From positions 404,896 to 468,895 of the forward strand of contig NZ_LN609302.1 of the NCBI RefSeq assembly GCF_001499675.1: a stretch of 64,000 bases of DNA, written 5' to 3'. Below the pieces are notes generated by a model that saw only the letters and a list, made by a program, of their open reading frames with translations, was not told the DNA's origin and ran no database searches. Of this stretch, positions 47,399 to 57,279 are shown piece by piece; the first letter of the stretch is position 1; each line of letters opens with the position of its first letter. The translations under genes were made by a program, and so were the position numbers. Source of the stretch: Acetobacter ghanensis. Its GTDB lineage: Bacteria; Pseudomonadota; Alphaproteobacteria; Acetobacterales; Acetobacteraceae.

Positions 47399-47647
47399 CA
47401 GCCCTGTGTCTGTCAGAAGGAGACTGTAAAAAGCGCCGGATCAACCGGGCCGAGATGCTTTTGCAGTTAACCAGAGAGCCAACGGTAACGGCAAGGGGCA
47501 GTTTTAGAGCCAGATATGTGTATTTAGGGGGCCGTTGCGGAGGTTGGGGCTTGCGTCTGGCGCATTGGAGCGCGAAAGAAGAAGGCGATAACCCTGTAAA
47601 TACGTGCGTCTGGCACACTATATGTTTGAGTGGAGAAGAGTCCGGTC

Positions 47648-48124
47648 ATGCTGTCCGTTGTTCATGGCGCACAAAAAAGGGGGGCTTTTCGGGCTGTTCT
47701 GGCACTATGTCTGTTAACGGGCATGGCTGGGTGTAAGCCTCTGGACCAACGGACATTCAACCCGTCAGCCAGTGTTGAGCCCAAACCGTACATTCCGCCA
47801 CCCCCGCCGGCTCCCCCGCCCGTGCCGCCCCTGATCGAACTGGTTGCAGGCACGCCGCAGGCGGAGTGGAAGGCGCCAGTCGACCAGATTGCCCATCAGG
47901 CTCTTGCACGTAAAAAAGAAGTACTCTTTGTTGTAAGCTGTCTGGTGCCACCGCAGGCCAGTCAGGGGGATGAGCAATCTGCTCTGCTGGAACTGGTACA
48001 GCATGATGGTCGCGCTGTTATGCAGGAGCTAATGGACGCCGGGGCACCCGAAGCACAGGTGGAAATGTCCGCTATGCCGGATTCGTCGGTGACGAAGCCA
48101 ACCGTACGGGTGTATGTGCGGTAG
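47648..48124 (+). CDS. Hypothetical Pro-rich lipoprotein
   Basis: About 158 aa from the ATG at [13 protein letters not shown] lipobox MAGC ends the signal. A polyproline spacer ([12 protein letters not shown]) leads to a small alpha/beta domain of about 90 residues ending KPTVRVYVR; the spacer could span the periplasm toward peptidoglycan. The domain ([23 protein letters not shown]) recalls OmpA-like folds only faintly. No family assigned. hemA follows 50 bp later. Confidence 0.7.
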   Translation: MLSVVHGAQKRGAFRAVLALCLLTGMAGCKPLDQRTFNPSASVEPKPYIPPPPPAPPPVPPLIELVAGTPQAEWKAPVDQIAHQALARKKEVLFVVSCLVPPQASQGDEQSALLELVQHDGRAVMQELMDAGAPEAQVEMSAMPDSSVTKPTVRVYVR

Positions 48125-48174
48125 GTTGCGTAACCGAAACACTAAGTATTGAAGACAGAAAGGCCAGACGGCCG

Positions 48175-49500
48175 ATGGGTAAGCCCATGCCCCGACCGTT
48201 TCTGACGAGAAGCGAGGAGAAACCAAGCGTGGGAGCGATCAAGAACGCCCGGCACCCTTTTTACAACCACTGCGAGGAAACGCTGGAGCGTATCAAGCAG
48301 CAGGGGCGCTACAGAACCTTTACGCCGCTGGCGCGTCAGGCAGAACGCTTTCCCCTGTATGAGGAATACGTCGCCAACCTGCCCGAAGGGCGTGACGTTA
48401 TTGTCTGGTCCACCAACGACTATCTGGGTATGGGCGTTGTGCCCGAAGTGCAGGAAGCGGCCATTGCCGCCATTCGTGAGCATGGTGCAGGGGCAGGCGG
48501 AACCCGCAATATTGCAGGCACCAGCCCGCTGCATAACCAGCTGGAAGCGGAGCTTGCCGCCCTGCATGGCAAGGAAGCGGGTCTGCTCTTTATTTCCGGT
48601 TATGTGTCTAACCAGGCCAGTTTGCAGACAATTCTTATGTCCATGCCCGGCTGGATCTGCTTTTCCGACCGCCTGAACCACGCTTCCATGATTGCGGGCA
48701 TCAAGAGCGCGCGGGGGTCGCAGACCGTTATTTTTGAACATAACGACCTACAGGATCTGGAAGCCAAGCTGGCAGCGGCTCCGGCCGATGCGCCTAAATT
48801 GATTGCGTTTGAGAGCGTGTACTCCATGGATGGAGACATGGCGGATATTGGCGCGATCTGTGCTCTGGCCAGAAAATACAACGCTCTGACCTATCTGGAC
48901 GAAGTCCATGCTGTTGGGCTGTACGGTCAGGAAGGGGGCGGTGTGTCGCAACGTGATGGCGTTGCGGATCAGGTGGATATTATTGAGGGCACGCTGGCCA
49001 AAGGGTTTGGCGTGCATGGTGGGTATATTACCGCATCGGCCGAGATTGTGGATTTTCTGCGCTCAACGGCATCTGGGTTCATATTCACCACGGCTCTGCC
49101 TCCCTCTGTGGTGGGAGCTGCTTTGACAAGCGTACGCAAGGTGCGGGCGGAAAACTGGCGGCGCGAGTCCCTGTTTGAGCGTGTGCATACCATGCGGCAG
49201 CGTTTGCGGGCGGCTGGTGTGCCGTTTACCATGACACCAAGCCATATTGTGCCTATTCCCATTGGCGATGCTGAGCGCTGCAAACGGATAAGCCGTCGCC
49301 TTCTGGTGGAATTTGGGCATTATGCAACGCCCATTAATTACCCCACCGTGCCTGAAGGGACTGAACGCCTGCGGCTGACGCCGGGACCATTCCATACAGA
49401 TGAGATGATGGATGATATGGTACGCGCTCTTGCCACCTTGTTGCGTGAGGAAGGTGCGATGCCTGAAGCCGCCCTGCCAAAGGTGGAAAAGGTAGCCTGA
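48175..49500 (+). CDS. hemA: 5-aminolevulinate synthase
   Basis: PLP enzyme of the C4 (Shemin) heme pathway, condensing glycine and succinyl-Co[21 protein letters not shown] opens the family domain. [33 protein letters not shown] and the Schiff-base lysine in EGTLAKGFG are intact. The first 18 residues are not typical; the GTG at 48229, nine bases after AGGAG, may be the true start. Succinyl-CoA use fits the complete TCA branch seen at sdh. The ATG start has weak support. Confidence 0.95.
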   Translation: MGKPMPRPFLTRSEEKPSVGAIKNARHPFYNHCEETLERIKQQGRYRTFTPLARQAERFPLYEEYVANLPEGRDVIVWSTNDYLGMGVVPEVQEAAIAAIREHGAGAGGTRNIAGTSPLHNQLEAELAALHGKEAGLLFISGYVSNQASLQTILMSMPGWICFSDRLNHASMIAGIKSARGSQTVIFEHNDLQDLEAKLAAAPADAPKLIAFESVYSMDGDMADIGAICALARKYNALTYLDEVHAVGLYGQEGGGVSQRDGVADQVDIIEGTLAKGFGVHGGYITASAEIVDFLRSTASGFIFTTALPPSVVGAALTSVRKVRAENWRRESLFERVHTMRQRLRAAGVPFTMTPSHIVPIPIGDAERCKRISRRLLVEFGHYATPINYPTVPEGTERLRLTPGPFHTDEMMDDMVRALATLLREEGAMPEAALPKVEKVA

Positions 49501-49525
49501 TTACAGGGGAAGACGTTGCAAAAAT

Positions 49526-49557
49526 AAAAAACCCTCCAGTTTTCTGGAGGGTTTTTT
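49526..49557. terminator. Bidirectional terminator between hemA and MCP gene
   Basis: AAAAAACCCTCCAG and CTGGAGGGTTTTTT form a perfect 14-bp stem with a TTTT loop and T/A runs on both sides; it serves both convergent genes. Confidence 0.93.
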
Positions 49558-50809
49558 ATTGCAGGTTATAGTGCGCAGGCAGGCTGTTCATGTTGGTTGT
49601 AATCTGCGCGAGTTCAGATACGTTGATAAAAAGATTGTCACAAATGGTATTCGTGTTGTGAACCGTCTCATTATTTTTGGCGGTTGAAACATTCAGTTTC
49701 TGCATAATCTGATGGAGTTGGTGAATTTCCTCCTTCTGTGCAAGCGCCGTTTCTTCAAACTCTTTAAAAGATTGAGCTATTTTTTCAACATGGTGGATAA
49801 TGCCTGCCAATGTCTGGGAATTATCATTCATGGAGTCTGAGCAGGTGCTTATGGCATCTTGTGAATATGCAATAAGTGTTTTTGTGCGTTGCAGGGCTTC
49901 TGAAGTTTTGTGTGAGAGGTTACGGATTTCCTGCGCAACAACGCCAAACCCTGCACCATAGCTTCCCGCTTTGGCGGCTTCTATGGTGGCATTAATGCCC
50001 AGAATATTGATCTGGGCAGAAATGCTTTTCATAATATTAAGAATTTTTCCAATATCTTCTGATGCTTCTGATATTTTTTTGAATTTATCAATGGTGTCGT
50101 TAATTTTTATGCAGGAGTCTTTAATGTTAACAGAGGCGTGTTCTATATAATTTCTGGATTGCTCCATTTTGATATTCTGGTCTTCAGTTTTTTGAATAGT
50201 GGATTTTATTCTCTGGTCAGATTCAACAAGGTGCTGGTTCTGTATCTTGTTCCGTTCCGAAAGGTTCTCGGATTCATCTTTCAGATTGCGAGATTCGGCA
50301 TTGATGGAATGTGTGGCGGTCTGAATTTTATGAAGTGTTTCATGGAGAGTTTGGGTGCGGTTTTGTAGCGTGTCAGAAATATGGTTACTGTGGATGTAGG
50401 ACATCCGCATAAGATCAAATGGGGTGGCTGTTCCAACGTATGACTGATTATGCGTAATGATAAAAGACTTGTTAATATCAGATATTTTGTTGTTAAGAAT
50501 TTCTTTTGTAAAATCAAGAATGGGTGTTCTGGCTTCAACCGTTAGCGGGTTGTCATCCATAAGCAGGGTGACGGGCCGTTTATGGTACAAAGCGTAGGAA
50601 AACGGGCTGGACATAAGGGAGAGGAAGCGTTGCCTCTCAACCACGCCAACAGGAATGTTTCTCCCGTTTATAATGCAAATATGATGGGTGTCAGGATGAT
50701 TTTTAAAAATATCCATGACTGCGCTTCCGGATTCTGACGGACAGAGTCTGAATCCTTCCTGCGCGAGGGAACCCATGCTGAGCTGGTCAAATTTTTGCGG
50801 CAGGGTCAT
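49556..50809 (-). CDS. Soluble methyl-accepting chemotaxis-like protein with N-terminal CBS-like region
   Basis: 417 aa without a transmembrane segment. Residues about 1-140 resemble the CBS-pair module seen in GGDEF/EAL proteins (RQRFLSLMSSPFSYALYHKR, PVTLLMDDNPLTVEA, FIITHNQSYVGTATPFDLMR). A long coiled coil follows, then the MCP signalling hairpin tip (ISAQINILGINATIEAAKAG, GAGFGVVAQEIRNLSHKT). That tip replaces the canonical QTNLLALNAAIEAARAG by QINILGINATIEAAKAG. The gene is AT-rich against its neighbours. No che genes are in the window; a cytoplasmic sensor is inferred. Confidence 0.88.
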   Translation of the reverse strand: MTLPQKFDQLSMGSLAQEGFRLCPSESGSAVMDIFKNHPDTHHICIINGRNIPVGVVERQRFLSLMSSPFSYALYHKRPVTLLMDDNPLTVEARTPILDFTKEILNNKISDINKSFIITHNQSYVGTATPFDLMRMSYIHSNHISDTLQNRTQTLHETLHKIQTATHSINAESRNLKDESENLSERNKIQNQHLVESDQRIKSTIQKTEDQNIKMEQSRNYIEHASVNIKDSCIKINDTIDKFKKISEASEDIGKILNIMKSISAQINILGINATIEAAKAGSYGAGFGVVAQEIRNLSHKTSEALQRTKTLIAYSQDAISTCSDSMNDNSQTLAGIIHHVEKIAQSFKEFEETALAQKEEIHQLHQIMQKLNVSTAKNNETVHNTNTICDNLFINVSELAQITTNMNSLPAHYNLQ

Positions 50810-50955
50810 TTTTCGATTTTTTGTTAAAATAGAAGGATTTATAAAAGTAAGATTACTTTTTGTGGGGAGTAAAGTGACAGTTTTATGTCGCCCCGCGGGT
50901 GATGAAAACCCGTATGGGTGGCGTGTCCGGCTGGGGCCACGAGGGGGCAGGCGGT

Positions 50956-50990
50956 GGTCTGGCTAGCGCTGTAGCGCGCCGGGCCAGACC
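50956..50990 (-). terminator. Hairpin downstream of the DsbA-like gene
   Basis: GGTCTGGC and GCCAGACC flank an inner GCGC-TGTA-GCGC hairpin, 18 bp past the gene's stop. There is no T run, so its role as terminator is uncertain. Confidence 0.4.
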
Positions 50991-51007
50991 GTTGGTTGTG
51001 CGTGGTG

Positions 51008-51784
51008 TTAGTGGGTCTGCTTCAGCTTTTCGACTGCGGCCTTCAGGTCCTCCAGAGAGACCGCACCGGGAATAATCTGCTGCTCGCCAATAATAAAAGT
51101 CGGTGTGCCGTCCAGATCAATCGAGCGGGCCAGAGCAACATTCTGGGCCAGAGCCGTGGCAACGGCGGTACTCTTCATGTCTTTTACCAGCCGGTCTGCA
51201 TCCAGCCCGGCCAGTCCTGCGGCATGGCGAATGCGCTCCACACCCGGTGCGCTGGTGTCCGCCATAAGTGCTTGCTGGAAGGGCTTGTAGGCGTTCTGTA
51301 GGCCAGCCGCCACAATGGCCTGAGAATCCAGCACGCTGTTTGGCCCCAGTACGGGAATAACTTTTTCCACCAGCTTCAGGTCAGGTTCCGCAGCGACCAG
51401 TGCGTCCAGGTCAGGCAGAACCTTGCGGCAGTAAGGGCAGCGCGGGTCATAAAATTCGACCACGCTCAACGTGCCGTGCGGGTTGCCCAGAACAATGTCG
51501 GTCGTGCTGTTGCCAAACTGTGCCTTGTTGCGGCGCACAACCTCCAGTGCGGAGGAGGCCTTCTGCTCCGATGCCTTGTTCTGCATCGCCGCGACCGCAT
51601 CGGTCAGGATGGTAGGGTCGGTTTTGAGCGCGTTCCGTACGATCGAGACAATTTCGGCCCGTTGTGCGGGGGTAAAGCTGCCCTCGGTTGCGGCCTGCGC
51701 TGCGGACTGGCCGCCAAGCGCAAGCAGTGTTGCCAGAGCGCCTGAGGCTGTCAGACGGGAGAATGAAGAGATCAGTTTCTGCAT
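51008..51784 (-). CDS. DsbA-family thiol:disulfide protein (periplasmic)
   Basis: 258 aa with a signal peptide ending AAQA near residue 31. An N-terminal helical extension (TPAQRAEIVSIVRNALK, as in Com1/ScsC-like proteins) precedes the thioredoxin domain with CPYC in FYDPRCPYCRKVLPDL and the cis-Pro loop DGTPTFIIG. The N-terminal helices may oligomerise as in ScsC-type isomerases. The redox partner is not visible here. Confidence 0.9.
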   Translation of the reverse strand: MQKLISSFSRLTASGALATLLALGGQSAAQAATEGSFTPAQRAEIVSIVRNALKTDPTILTDAVAAMQNKASEQKASSALEVVRRNKAQFGNSTTDIVLGNPHGTLSVVEFYDPRCPYCRKVLPDLDALVAAEPDLKLVEKVIPVLGPNSVLDSQAIVAAGLQNAYKPFQQALMADTSAPGVERIRHAAGLAGLDADRLVKDMKSTAVATALAQNVALARSIDLDGTPTFIIGEQQIIPGAVSLEDLKAAVEKLKQTH

Positions 51785-51980
51785 GGTGTCCTTAATCCGT
51801 AAAACAGGACGCTACGGTGCGCGCACCCCTTGGGGCAAGGGAATACAATAGTGTTCTGTGGGAATGGCGCAAACCAAGTCTGTTGCTGACTGCCGGAAAG
51901 CAGGGTAATCCAGCAGAGAGATATTTAAAGTAGAGAAACGTCTGCCCGCCGGACGGGCCCAGAAGTGGAGAGAGCTAGGC

Positions 51981-53420
51981 GTGGCTGCCCGATTCAAGAA
52001 ACACCGTTCTGTTCTGTCCCGCACCGGCTTGTCCGGTCGTTCCCGCGCGGCAGCGCTAGCACTTGCCCTTACCGGCACACTGGCCGCTTGTGGTGAGCCT
52101 GCACAGCAGGTCAGTCAGCCTGTTGTCAGTGGGTTTGTGGGGGAAGTGGCAGCGGATGAGCCGCGTGCGGCTCTGGTTGCGCGCGATGTGCTGGCCAAAG
52201 GCGGCAACGCGGCTGATGCGGCTGCGGCGCTTGGGCTGGCGCTGTCCGTCTCCTTACCGTCCCGCGCCTCCTTGGGTGGTGGTGGGGCCTGCCTTGCTTG
52301 GCGGCCGGGTGAGGCCGCAGGGCAGGCTTTTGTGTTCCTGCCTCATGGCCCTAGCCAGACCGATGCCGGAGCGGACAGACCTGCATCCGTGCCCCTGCTG
52401 GCGCGTGGCCTTTTTCTGATGCAGATGCGCTATGGCAGCGTCGATTTTGCGGATCTTGTTGTGCCAGCCCGCAATATGGCCTCTCACGGGGTGCCGGTGA
52501 GTGGCCTGCTGGCCGCCGACCTTGCCGCGGTTCAGTCTTCGCTTTTAGCGGATGACAAGGCGCGGGCCGTGTTTGGTAATGAAAATGGGCAGGCTTTGGC
52601 GGCTGACGATATTCTGGTGCAGTCCCGTTTGGCGGGTGCGTTGGAGCGTATGCGTATTGCCGGGGTGGGTGACCTGTACACGGGTGCGCTGGCCCAGACG
52701 TTTGTCGAAGGGGCGCAGGTTGCAGGCGGCGGTCTGGCAACAGCGGATCTGCGGAGTAACGTGCCTGTGGCGGAACCGCCGCTTACGGTCCATGCCAATG
52801 GGATGGATATTAGTTTTCTGCCGCCCCCGGCTGATGGTGGGCTGGGTATGGCTGCGTCCTATCTTGCCGGTGGCCGTGGTGGCGAACGTGTTGTGGCAGC
52901 ATGGCGTGCGCGCCAGACAGGCAAGGGCAGCAGCGTAAGCGTGGCCGATGCGCAGGCGCTGCTTAACTCTGGTAGCCTGTCGGCTGGTGGGGGCCTGCCT
53001 GCGCTGCCTGCTTCCACATCGTTTGTGGTGACGGACCGGCAGGGTGAAACCGTGGCCTGCGCATTGAGCATGAACAATCTGTTCGGCACCGGCCGCATTG
53101 CGGGCTCTACGGGCATTGTGCTTGGGGCATCCCCAGCTCAACGGCCGCAGCCCCTGCTGGCGGCGGGTATTGCGCATCAGGGCGCGCAGCAGTTCCGTGC
53201 TGCTGCGGCGGCATCGGGGCAGAATGTTGCAGCCGATACGGCAGCCATTGCCCTTCAGGCGGCGGTTGCGGGTGTGCGGCCTCAGGTCACCAATGGGAAT
53301 GGTCGGGCCAATTTTGTATCCTGCCCCGGCGGACTACCCTCTAACGCAGGCCGGTGCTTTGGCTGGACAGACCCGCGGGGCGCTGGTCTGGCTGTGGGGA
53401 ACGCGCCAGTTTCTCATTAA
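51981..53420 (+). CDS. Gamma-glutamyltransferase-like lipoprotein, degenerate
   Basis: 479 aa, shorter than the usual 560-580. After a GTG start and a basic n-region, LAAC forms a lipobox. The large-subunit fold is visible (ASDEP-like ADEPRAALVARDVLAKGGNA, AAAALGLALSVSLPS, GGGGACL). At the autoprocessing site, normally TTHYSVVD, it has STSFVVTD, so the nucleophilic Thr is Ser and the His is lost. The NNxMDDF and SSMSP motifs of the small subunit are absent; instead Cys occur (SCPGG, RCFGW). A non-catalytic or altered role is inferred. Confidence 0.75.
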   Translation: MAARFKKHRSVLSRTGLSGRSRAAALALALTGTLAACGEPAQQVSQPVVSGFVGEVAADEPRAALVARDVLAKGGNAADAAAALGLALSVSLPSRASLGGGGACLAWRPGEAAGQAFVFLPHGPSQTDAGADRPASVPLLARGLFLMQMRYGSVDFADLVVPARNMASHGVPVSGLLAADLAAVQSSLLADDKARAVFGNENGQALAADDILVQSRLAGALERMRIAGVGDLYTGALAQTFVEGAQVAGGGLATADLRSNVPVAEPPLTVHANGMDISFLPPPADGGLGMAASYLAGGRGGERVVAAWRARQTGKGSSVSVADAQALLNSGSLSAGGGLPALPASTSFVVTDRQGETVACALSMNNLFGTGRIAGSTGIVLGASPAQRPQPLLAAGIAHQGAQQFRAAAAASGQNVAADTAAIALQAAVAGVRPQVTNGNGRANFVSCPGGLPSNAGRCFGWTDPRGAGLAVGNAPVSH

Positions 53421-53442
53421 CATTGATGATGAAAAAAACATG

Positions 53443-53473
53443 AAGGGTGGCGTAGGATAAGCGCGCTACCCTT
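53443..53473 (+). terminator. Hairpin after the Ggt-like gene
   Basis: AAGGGTGGCG and CGCTACCCTT form a 10-bp stem with one G-T wobble and an 11-nt loop. It is followed by a mixed T-rich stretch and overlaps the -35 element of recA. Confidence 0.45.
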
Positions 53474-53515
53474 GCCATGTTTTTGTTTCGTTCTATATTG
53501 GAACAAAACAGGTCC
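53472..53515 (+). promoter_or_regulatory. recA promoter with LexA-like operator
   Basis: TTGCCA at 53472-53477 and TATATT at 53494-53499, 16 bp apart, make a good promoter. GAACAAAACAGGTCC follows at 53501-53515, sharing GxAC-AAAACAG-GxxC with the uvrA site at the same distance from the -10. A second half-site set, GTTT-N7-GTTC at 53479-53493, overlaps the spacer. Confidence 0.6.
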
Positions 53516-53689
53516 AAATTCTTAACGGGACCTACACCAAAGCCGGGTGAACGTGGCGGTGCGTTGCGGAGCAAAAGGGTTTGTGGCAGGGGTTTAAAAT
53601 CTGAACCAACAGGTTTTAGGCTTTGCTGCGCGGTTTGTGCAGGGCGCTGGTCAGGTTGTTCGGCCCATATGCTGAGGGAATGGTAGAGA

Positions 53690-54721
53690 ATGGATAAGGC
53701 AAAGGCGCTGGAAGGCGCTCTTGGGCAGATTGAGCGGGCTTTTGGCAAAGGGTCCGTCATGCGGCTGGGCCAGCGGCCCAAGGAACAGTCGGATGTCATC
53801 TCCACCGGCTCGCTCGGGCTGGATATTGCGCTGGGCATTGGCGGTCTGCCGCGTGGCCGCGTGGTGGAAATTTACGGGCCGGAAAGCTCGGGTAAAACCA
53901 CTTTGGCCCTGCACGCCATTGCAGAAGCGCAAAAGCGTGGCGGCACCTGCGCGTTTATTGACGCCGAACACGCGCTAGACCCCGGCTACGCCAAAAAGCT
54001 TGGGGTGGATATTGATAACTTGCTGATCAGCCAGCCTGATGCGGGTGAGCAGGCGTTGGAAATAGCTGATACACTGGTGCGCTCTGGCGCGATTGACGTG
54101 CTGGTGGTGGATAGTGTGGCGGCTCTGGTGCCCCGCGCCGAGCTTGAAGGCGATATGGGCGACAGCCATGTGGGCCTGCATGCCCGTCTAATGAGTCAGG
54201 CGTTGCGCAAGCTGACCGGCACGGTAGCGCGGTCCAATACGCTGATGATCTTCCTGAACCAGATCCGCCTCAAGATTGGTGTGATGTTCGGTAACCCGGA
54301 AACCACGACCGGGGGGAATGCGCTCAAGTTCTATTCTTCCGTGCGTATGGATATCCGCCGTATCGGGTCCATCAAGGACAAGGACGAGGTCACGGGGAAC
54401 CAGACGCGCGTTAAGGTTGTCAAAAACAAGATGGCGCCTCCGTTCCGTCAGGTCGAGTTTGACATCATGTACGGCGAAGGCATCAGCAAGGTGGGGGAAC
54501 TCATCGACCTTGGTGTGAAGGCCGGTGTGGTGGAAAAATCCGGCGCATGGTTCTCGTACGACAGCCAGCGCATTGGTCAGGGGCGTGAGAACGCCAAGCA
54601 GTTCCTGCGTGACCACCCGGAAATGGCCGCGGATATTGAACGCAAGGTGCGCGAACATGCAGGTGTTGTGGCGGAAGCCATGATGGTCGCGCCCGAACAC
54701 GATACCGACGGCGAAGACTAA
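53690..54721 (+). CDS. recA: Recombinase RecA
   Basis: Strand-exchange protein and LexA coprotease activator, 343 aa. Walker [10 protein letters not shown], the [15 protein letters not shown] region, the L2 segment [15 protein letters not shown] and the C-terminal acidic tail (EHDTDGED) are intact. The 170-bp leader after the promoter is long. Its stop overlaps that of the convergent GNAT gene. Confidence 0.99.
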   Translation: MDKAKALEGALGQIERAFGKGSVMRLGQRPKEQSDVISTGSLGLDIALGIGGLPRGRVVEIYGPESSGKTTLALHAIAEAQKRGGTCAFIDAEHALDPGYAKKLGVDIDNLLISQPDAGEQALEIADTLVRSGAIDVLVVDSVAALVPRAELEGDMGDSHVGLHARLMSQALRKLTGTVARSNTLMIFLNQIRLKIGVMFGNPETTTGGNALKFYSSVRMDIRRIGSIKDKDEVTGNQTRVKVVKNKMAPPFRQVEFDIMYGEGISKVGELIDLGVKAGVVEKSGAWFSYDSQRIGQGRENAKQFLRDHPEMAADIERKVREHAGVVAEAMMVAPEHDTDGED

Positions 54722-55233
54722 CCAATAGGGCGGGAGAGTAGGCGGGCTTCCGGGTCGTAAGAAGCCAGAATGGTCTGCTCTTCCGCGCTGACGGCTTCTG
54801 GCGCAAACCCCTGTTTGGCCCAGAATTGCAGGGCATGGCGGGTGGATGTCAGGGTCAATGTATTCAGCCCGGCCTTACGGGCAGCCTGTTCGGCCAGCGT
54901 AATGGCCAACTGGGCATAGCCTTTTCCTCGCGCCTGTGGGGCTATTGCCAGATCATGAATGTACCATCGGTCGGCCGGTGCTGGTAAGGTATCCAGCAGG
55001 GTGTTTAGCGGGGGAGACAGCACACCTCGCCACGGATGGCTGATTAGATAACCGCTAAACTGGCCATCCAGAATCAGGCTCAGGCAGCCTGCGGGAGCAA
55101 GGTGCAGGCGCTCAGCAAAAATAATTGTGTCTTCGGGGTAGTCAGGGTGCACTCTGGCAGCCAGTGTTGTAACATAGCCAAGATCATCTGGCGCCATCAA
55201 ACGCCAGATGGTATCTGCGCGCAAAGTGTTCAT
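54718..55233 (-). CDS. GNAT family N-acetyltransferase
   Basis: About 171 aa from the ATG at [11 protein letters not shown]. The acetyl-CoA loop is in [20 protein letters not shown], and the C-terminal [10 protein letters not shown] is typical GNAT. Substrate unknown. It is convergent with recA (stop codons overlap) and divergent from the ModE-like gene. Confidence 0.88.
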   Translation of the reverse strand: MNTLRADTIWRLMAPDDLGYVTTLAARVHPDYPEDTIIFAERLHLAPAGCLSLILDGQFSGYLISHPWRGVLSPPLNTLLDTLPAPADRWYIHDLAIAPQARGKGYAQLAITLAEQAARKAGLNTLTLTSTRHALQFWAKQGFAPEAVSAEEQTILASYDPEARLLSRPIG

Positions 55234-55297
55234 ACCCAGGTTCCGCTGTTGATACGTGGTGTTGCACGGGGCCACTTATGACTGAAAAGCGGAGATC

Positions 55298-55672
55298 ATG
55301 ACAGGGCGACTGAGACTGACATTGCGGGTTGATGCCGATGGCCGTGCGGCATTGGGGCACGGCAAGGTACGCCTGCTGGAACAGTTGGCGGAAACCGGGT
55401 CCATTTCCGCCGCGGGCCGCGCCATGGGCATGTCCTACAGGCGCACATGGCTGCTGGTGGACAATCTGAACCAGCTTTTTGTGGAGCCTCTGGTTATGAC
55501 CAGACCCGGCGGGGGTGGGGGTGCGTTCCTGACCGAAACCGGCAAAACCGTTCTGGCCCTTTACCGGCAGATCGAGCAGGATGCAGCCCAAGCAACCCAG
55601 GCTGGCCTTAGCCAGATGGAAGCTCTGTTGGCACCGCAGGCGGAATGCCTCCAAAAAACCTTATCTGAGTGA
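55298..55672 (+). CDS. ModE-type N-terminal winged-helix regulator
   Basis: 124 aa. GKVRLLEQLAETGSISAAGRAMGMSYRRTWLLVDNLN is the ModE/LysR-type helix-turn-helix (motifs GSISAAGRAMG and SYRRTW). It lacks the C-terminal TOBE/molybdate-binding domains of full ModE, so it resembles the HTH-only ModE subgroup. It may regulate opgGH, which begins 60 bp later on the same strand, but this is only context. Confidence 0.85.
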   Translation: MTGRLRLTLRVDADGRAALGHGKVRLLEQLAETGSISAAGRAMGMSYRRTWLLVDNLNQLFVEPLVMTRPGGGGGAFLTETGKTVLALYRQIEQDAAQATQAGLSQMEALLAPQAECLQKTLSE

Positions 55673-55732
55673 CAAATTGCACGGCGTAAGTACAATTACG
55701 CCAGATAATTTCGGCAATAGCGGGAGATCAAA

Positions 55733-57277
55733 GTGTCATCAAACGTACAGCGACGAGGGGTCATTCGGGCCGGGGCAGGCGTGACTTTGGCATCGCTTGT
55801 TGGCGGAGTCGCCCGTAAGGCGCGCGCGGAGGGCCTGAGTGGGGCCACAGGTAAGTTTGATGACAGCACCGTAATTCAGATTGCCCGCCGGCTGGCAAAT
55901 GCGGAATATCATCCTCCGGGCCAGAGCCTGCCTAAAGCGTTGGATAATCTGACATTCGACCAATATCGGGGCATTGCCTACAGGCCCGACCGCGCCTTGT
56001 GGGCCGGGGATAATCTGGCATTTGATGTTGAGTTCTTCCCCCGCGGTTTTCTTTATCGCCCCCGTATTGAAATTTATGAGGTCAGGGACGGGCAGGCTGG
56101 CGTTGTGCCCTACTCCCCCGACCTGTTCACCTACGCGGACCCCGCCTTGCGGGTAACGGACGATCTGGGTTTTGCCGGGGTCCGCCTGCGTACCGCCATT
56201 AACACCCCCGGTGTTATGGAAGAATTCTGCGTCTTTTTGGGGGCGTCCTACTTCCGGGCTGTTGCCAAAGGGCAGGATTACGGCCTGTCCGCCCGTGGTT
56301 TTGCCAATGGGACGGGGGACCCCAAGGGCGAGGAATTCGCCCTCTTCCGCGCATTCTGGCTGGAAAAACCCCAACCCGGCGTGCAGTCCATTGTGGTCCA
56401 TGCCCTGCTGGACAGCCCAGCGGTGACAGGTGCTTTCCGCTTTACTATCCGCCCCGGTGACAACACCGTGTTTGATGTGCAGACAACCTTGTTCCCGCGG
56501 ACCAAAATCGAGCAGTCCGGCATCGCACCGTTGACCGGCATGTTCTATTTTGATGTGAACGACCACAACCACGTGGACGACTGGCGCCCCGCAGCGCATG
56601 ACAGTGAAGCCCTGCAAATGTGGACAGGTGCTGACCTGCAACTCTATCGCCCGTTGCGTAACCCGCTGGACCTCCAGTTCTCAACCTTCTCGGATGTGTC
56701 TCCCCGTGGGTTCGGGCTGATGCAGCGCCGCCGTGCCTTCCATGACTTTGAGGATCTGGCGCTTCATTACGAAAAACGCCCTTCCTTGTGGATCGAACCG
56801 ATCGGGGATTGGGGTGCTGGCTGGGTAGATCTGGTGGAAATTCCCACCCCGAACGAGGTGAACGACAACATCGTTTCCTTCTGGCGGCCCAAGGAGCCGT
56901 TGCGTGCAGGGCAGGAATACCACTTTACCTACCGGATGTACTGGGGGTGGGATGCGCCCTTCCCCACGCCGCTGGCCCGTATTGGCGCAACCCGCATTGG
57001 CTCGGTTGTGGACAATAATGACGCCCGTTTTTTTGCCATAGACTTTATGGGGACGCCCTTTGAGCATCTGCCCAAGGACACCCATTTTCATGTGACGCCC
57101 AAAACCTCGGCAGGCAAAATCCAGAATGTGGTGGTCGAGCCTAATCCGGAAATTAACGGTGTGCGCACAACTTTCGAGTTTGTGCCCGGTGATGCCAAGG
57201 TCGCGGATCTGAGCGCGACGCTGGAAACGGATGCAGGGCCTATTTCTGAACAGTGGCTGTATCGGTGGACGCCGTAA
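55733..57277 (+). CDS. opgG: Periplasmic glucan biosynthesis protein OpgG/OpgD
   Basis: Periplasmic branching/modifying protein for osmoregulated periplasmic glucans (MdoG family), 514 aa. A Tat-like signal (RRGVIRAGAGVTLASLVGG) suggests folded export, as for OpgD. FDQYRGIAYRPDRALW, FHP-type FDVEFFPRGFLY and YHFTYRMYWGWDAPFP are family motifs. GTG start. It precedes opgH by 2 bp. Confidence 0.93.
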   Translation: MSSNVQRRGVIRAGAGVTLASLVGGVARKARAEGLSGATGKFDDSTVIQIARRLANAEYHPPGQSLPKALDNLTFDQYRGIAYRPDRALWAGDNLAFDVEFFPRGFLYRPRIEIYEVRDGQAGVVPYSPDLFTYADPALRVTDDLGFAGVRLRTAINTPGVMEEFCVFLGASYFRAVAKGQDYGLSARGFANGTGDPKGEEFALFRAFWLEKPQPGVQSIVVHALLDSPAVTGAFRFTIRPGDNTVFDVQTTLFPRTKIEQSGIAPLTGMFYFDVNDHNHVDDWRPAAHDSEALQMWTGADLQLYRPLRNPLDLQFSTFSDVSPRGFGLMQRRRAFHDFEDLALHYEKRPSLWIEPIGDWGAGWVDLVEIPTPNEVNDNIVSFWRPKEPLRAGQEYHFTYRMYWGWDAPFPTPLARIGATRIGSVVDNNDARFFAIDFMGTPFEHLPKDTHFHVTPKTSAGKIQNVVVEPNPEINGVRTTFEFVPGDAKVADLSATLETDAGPISEQWLYRWTP

Positions 57278-57279
57278 CA

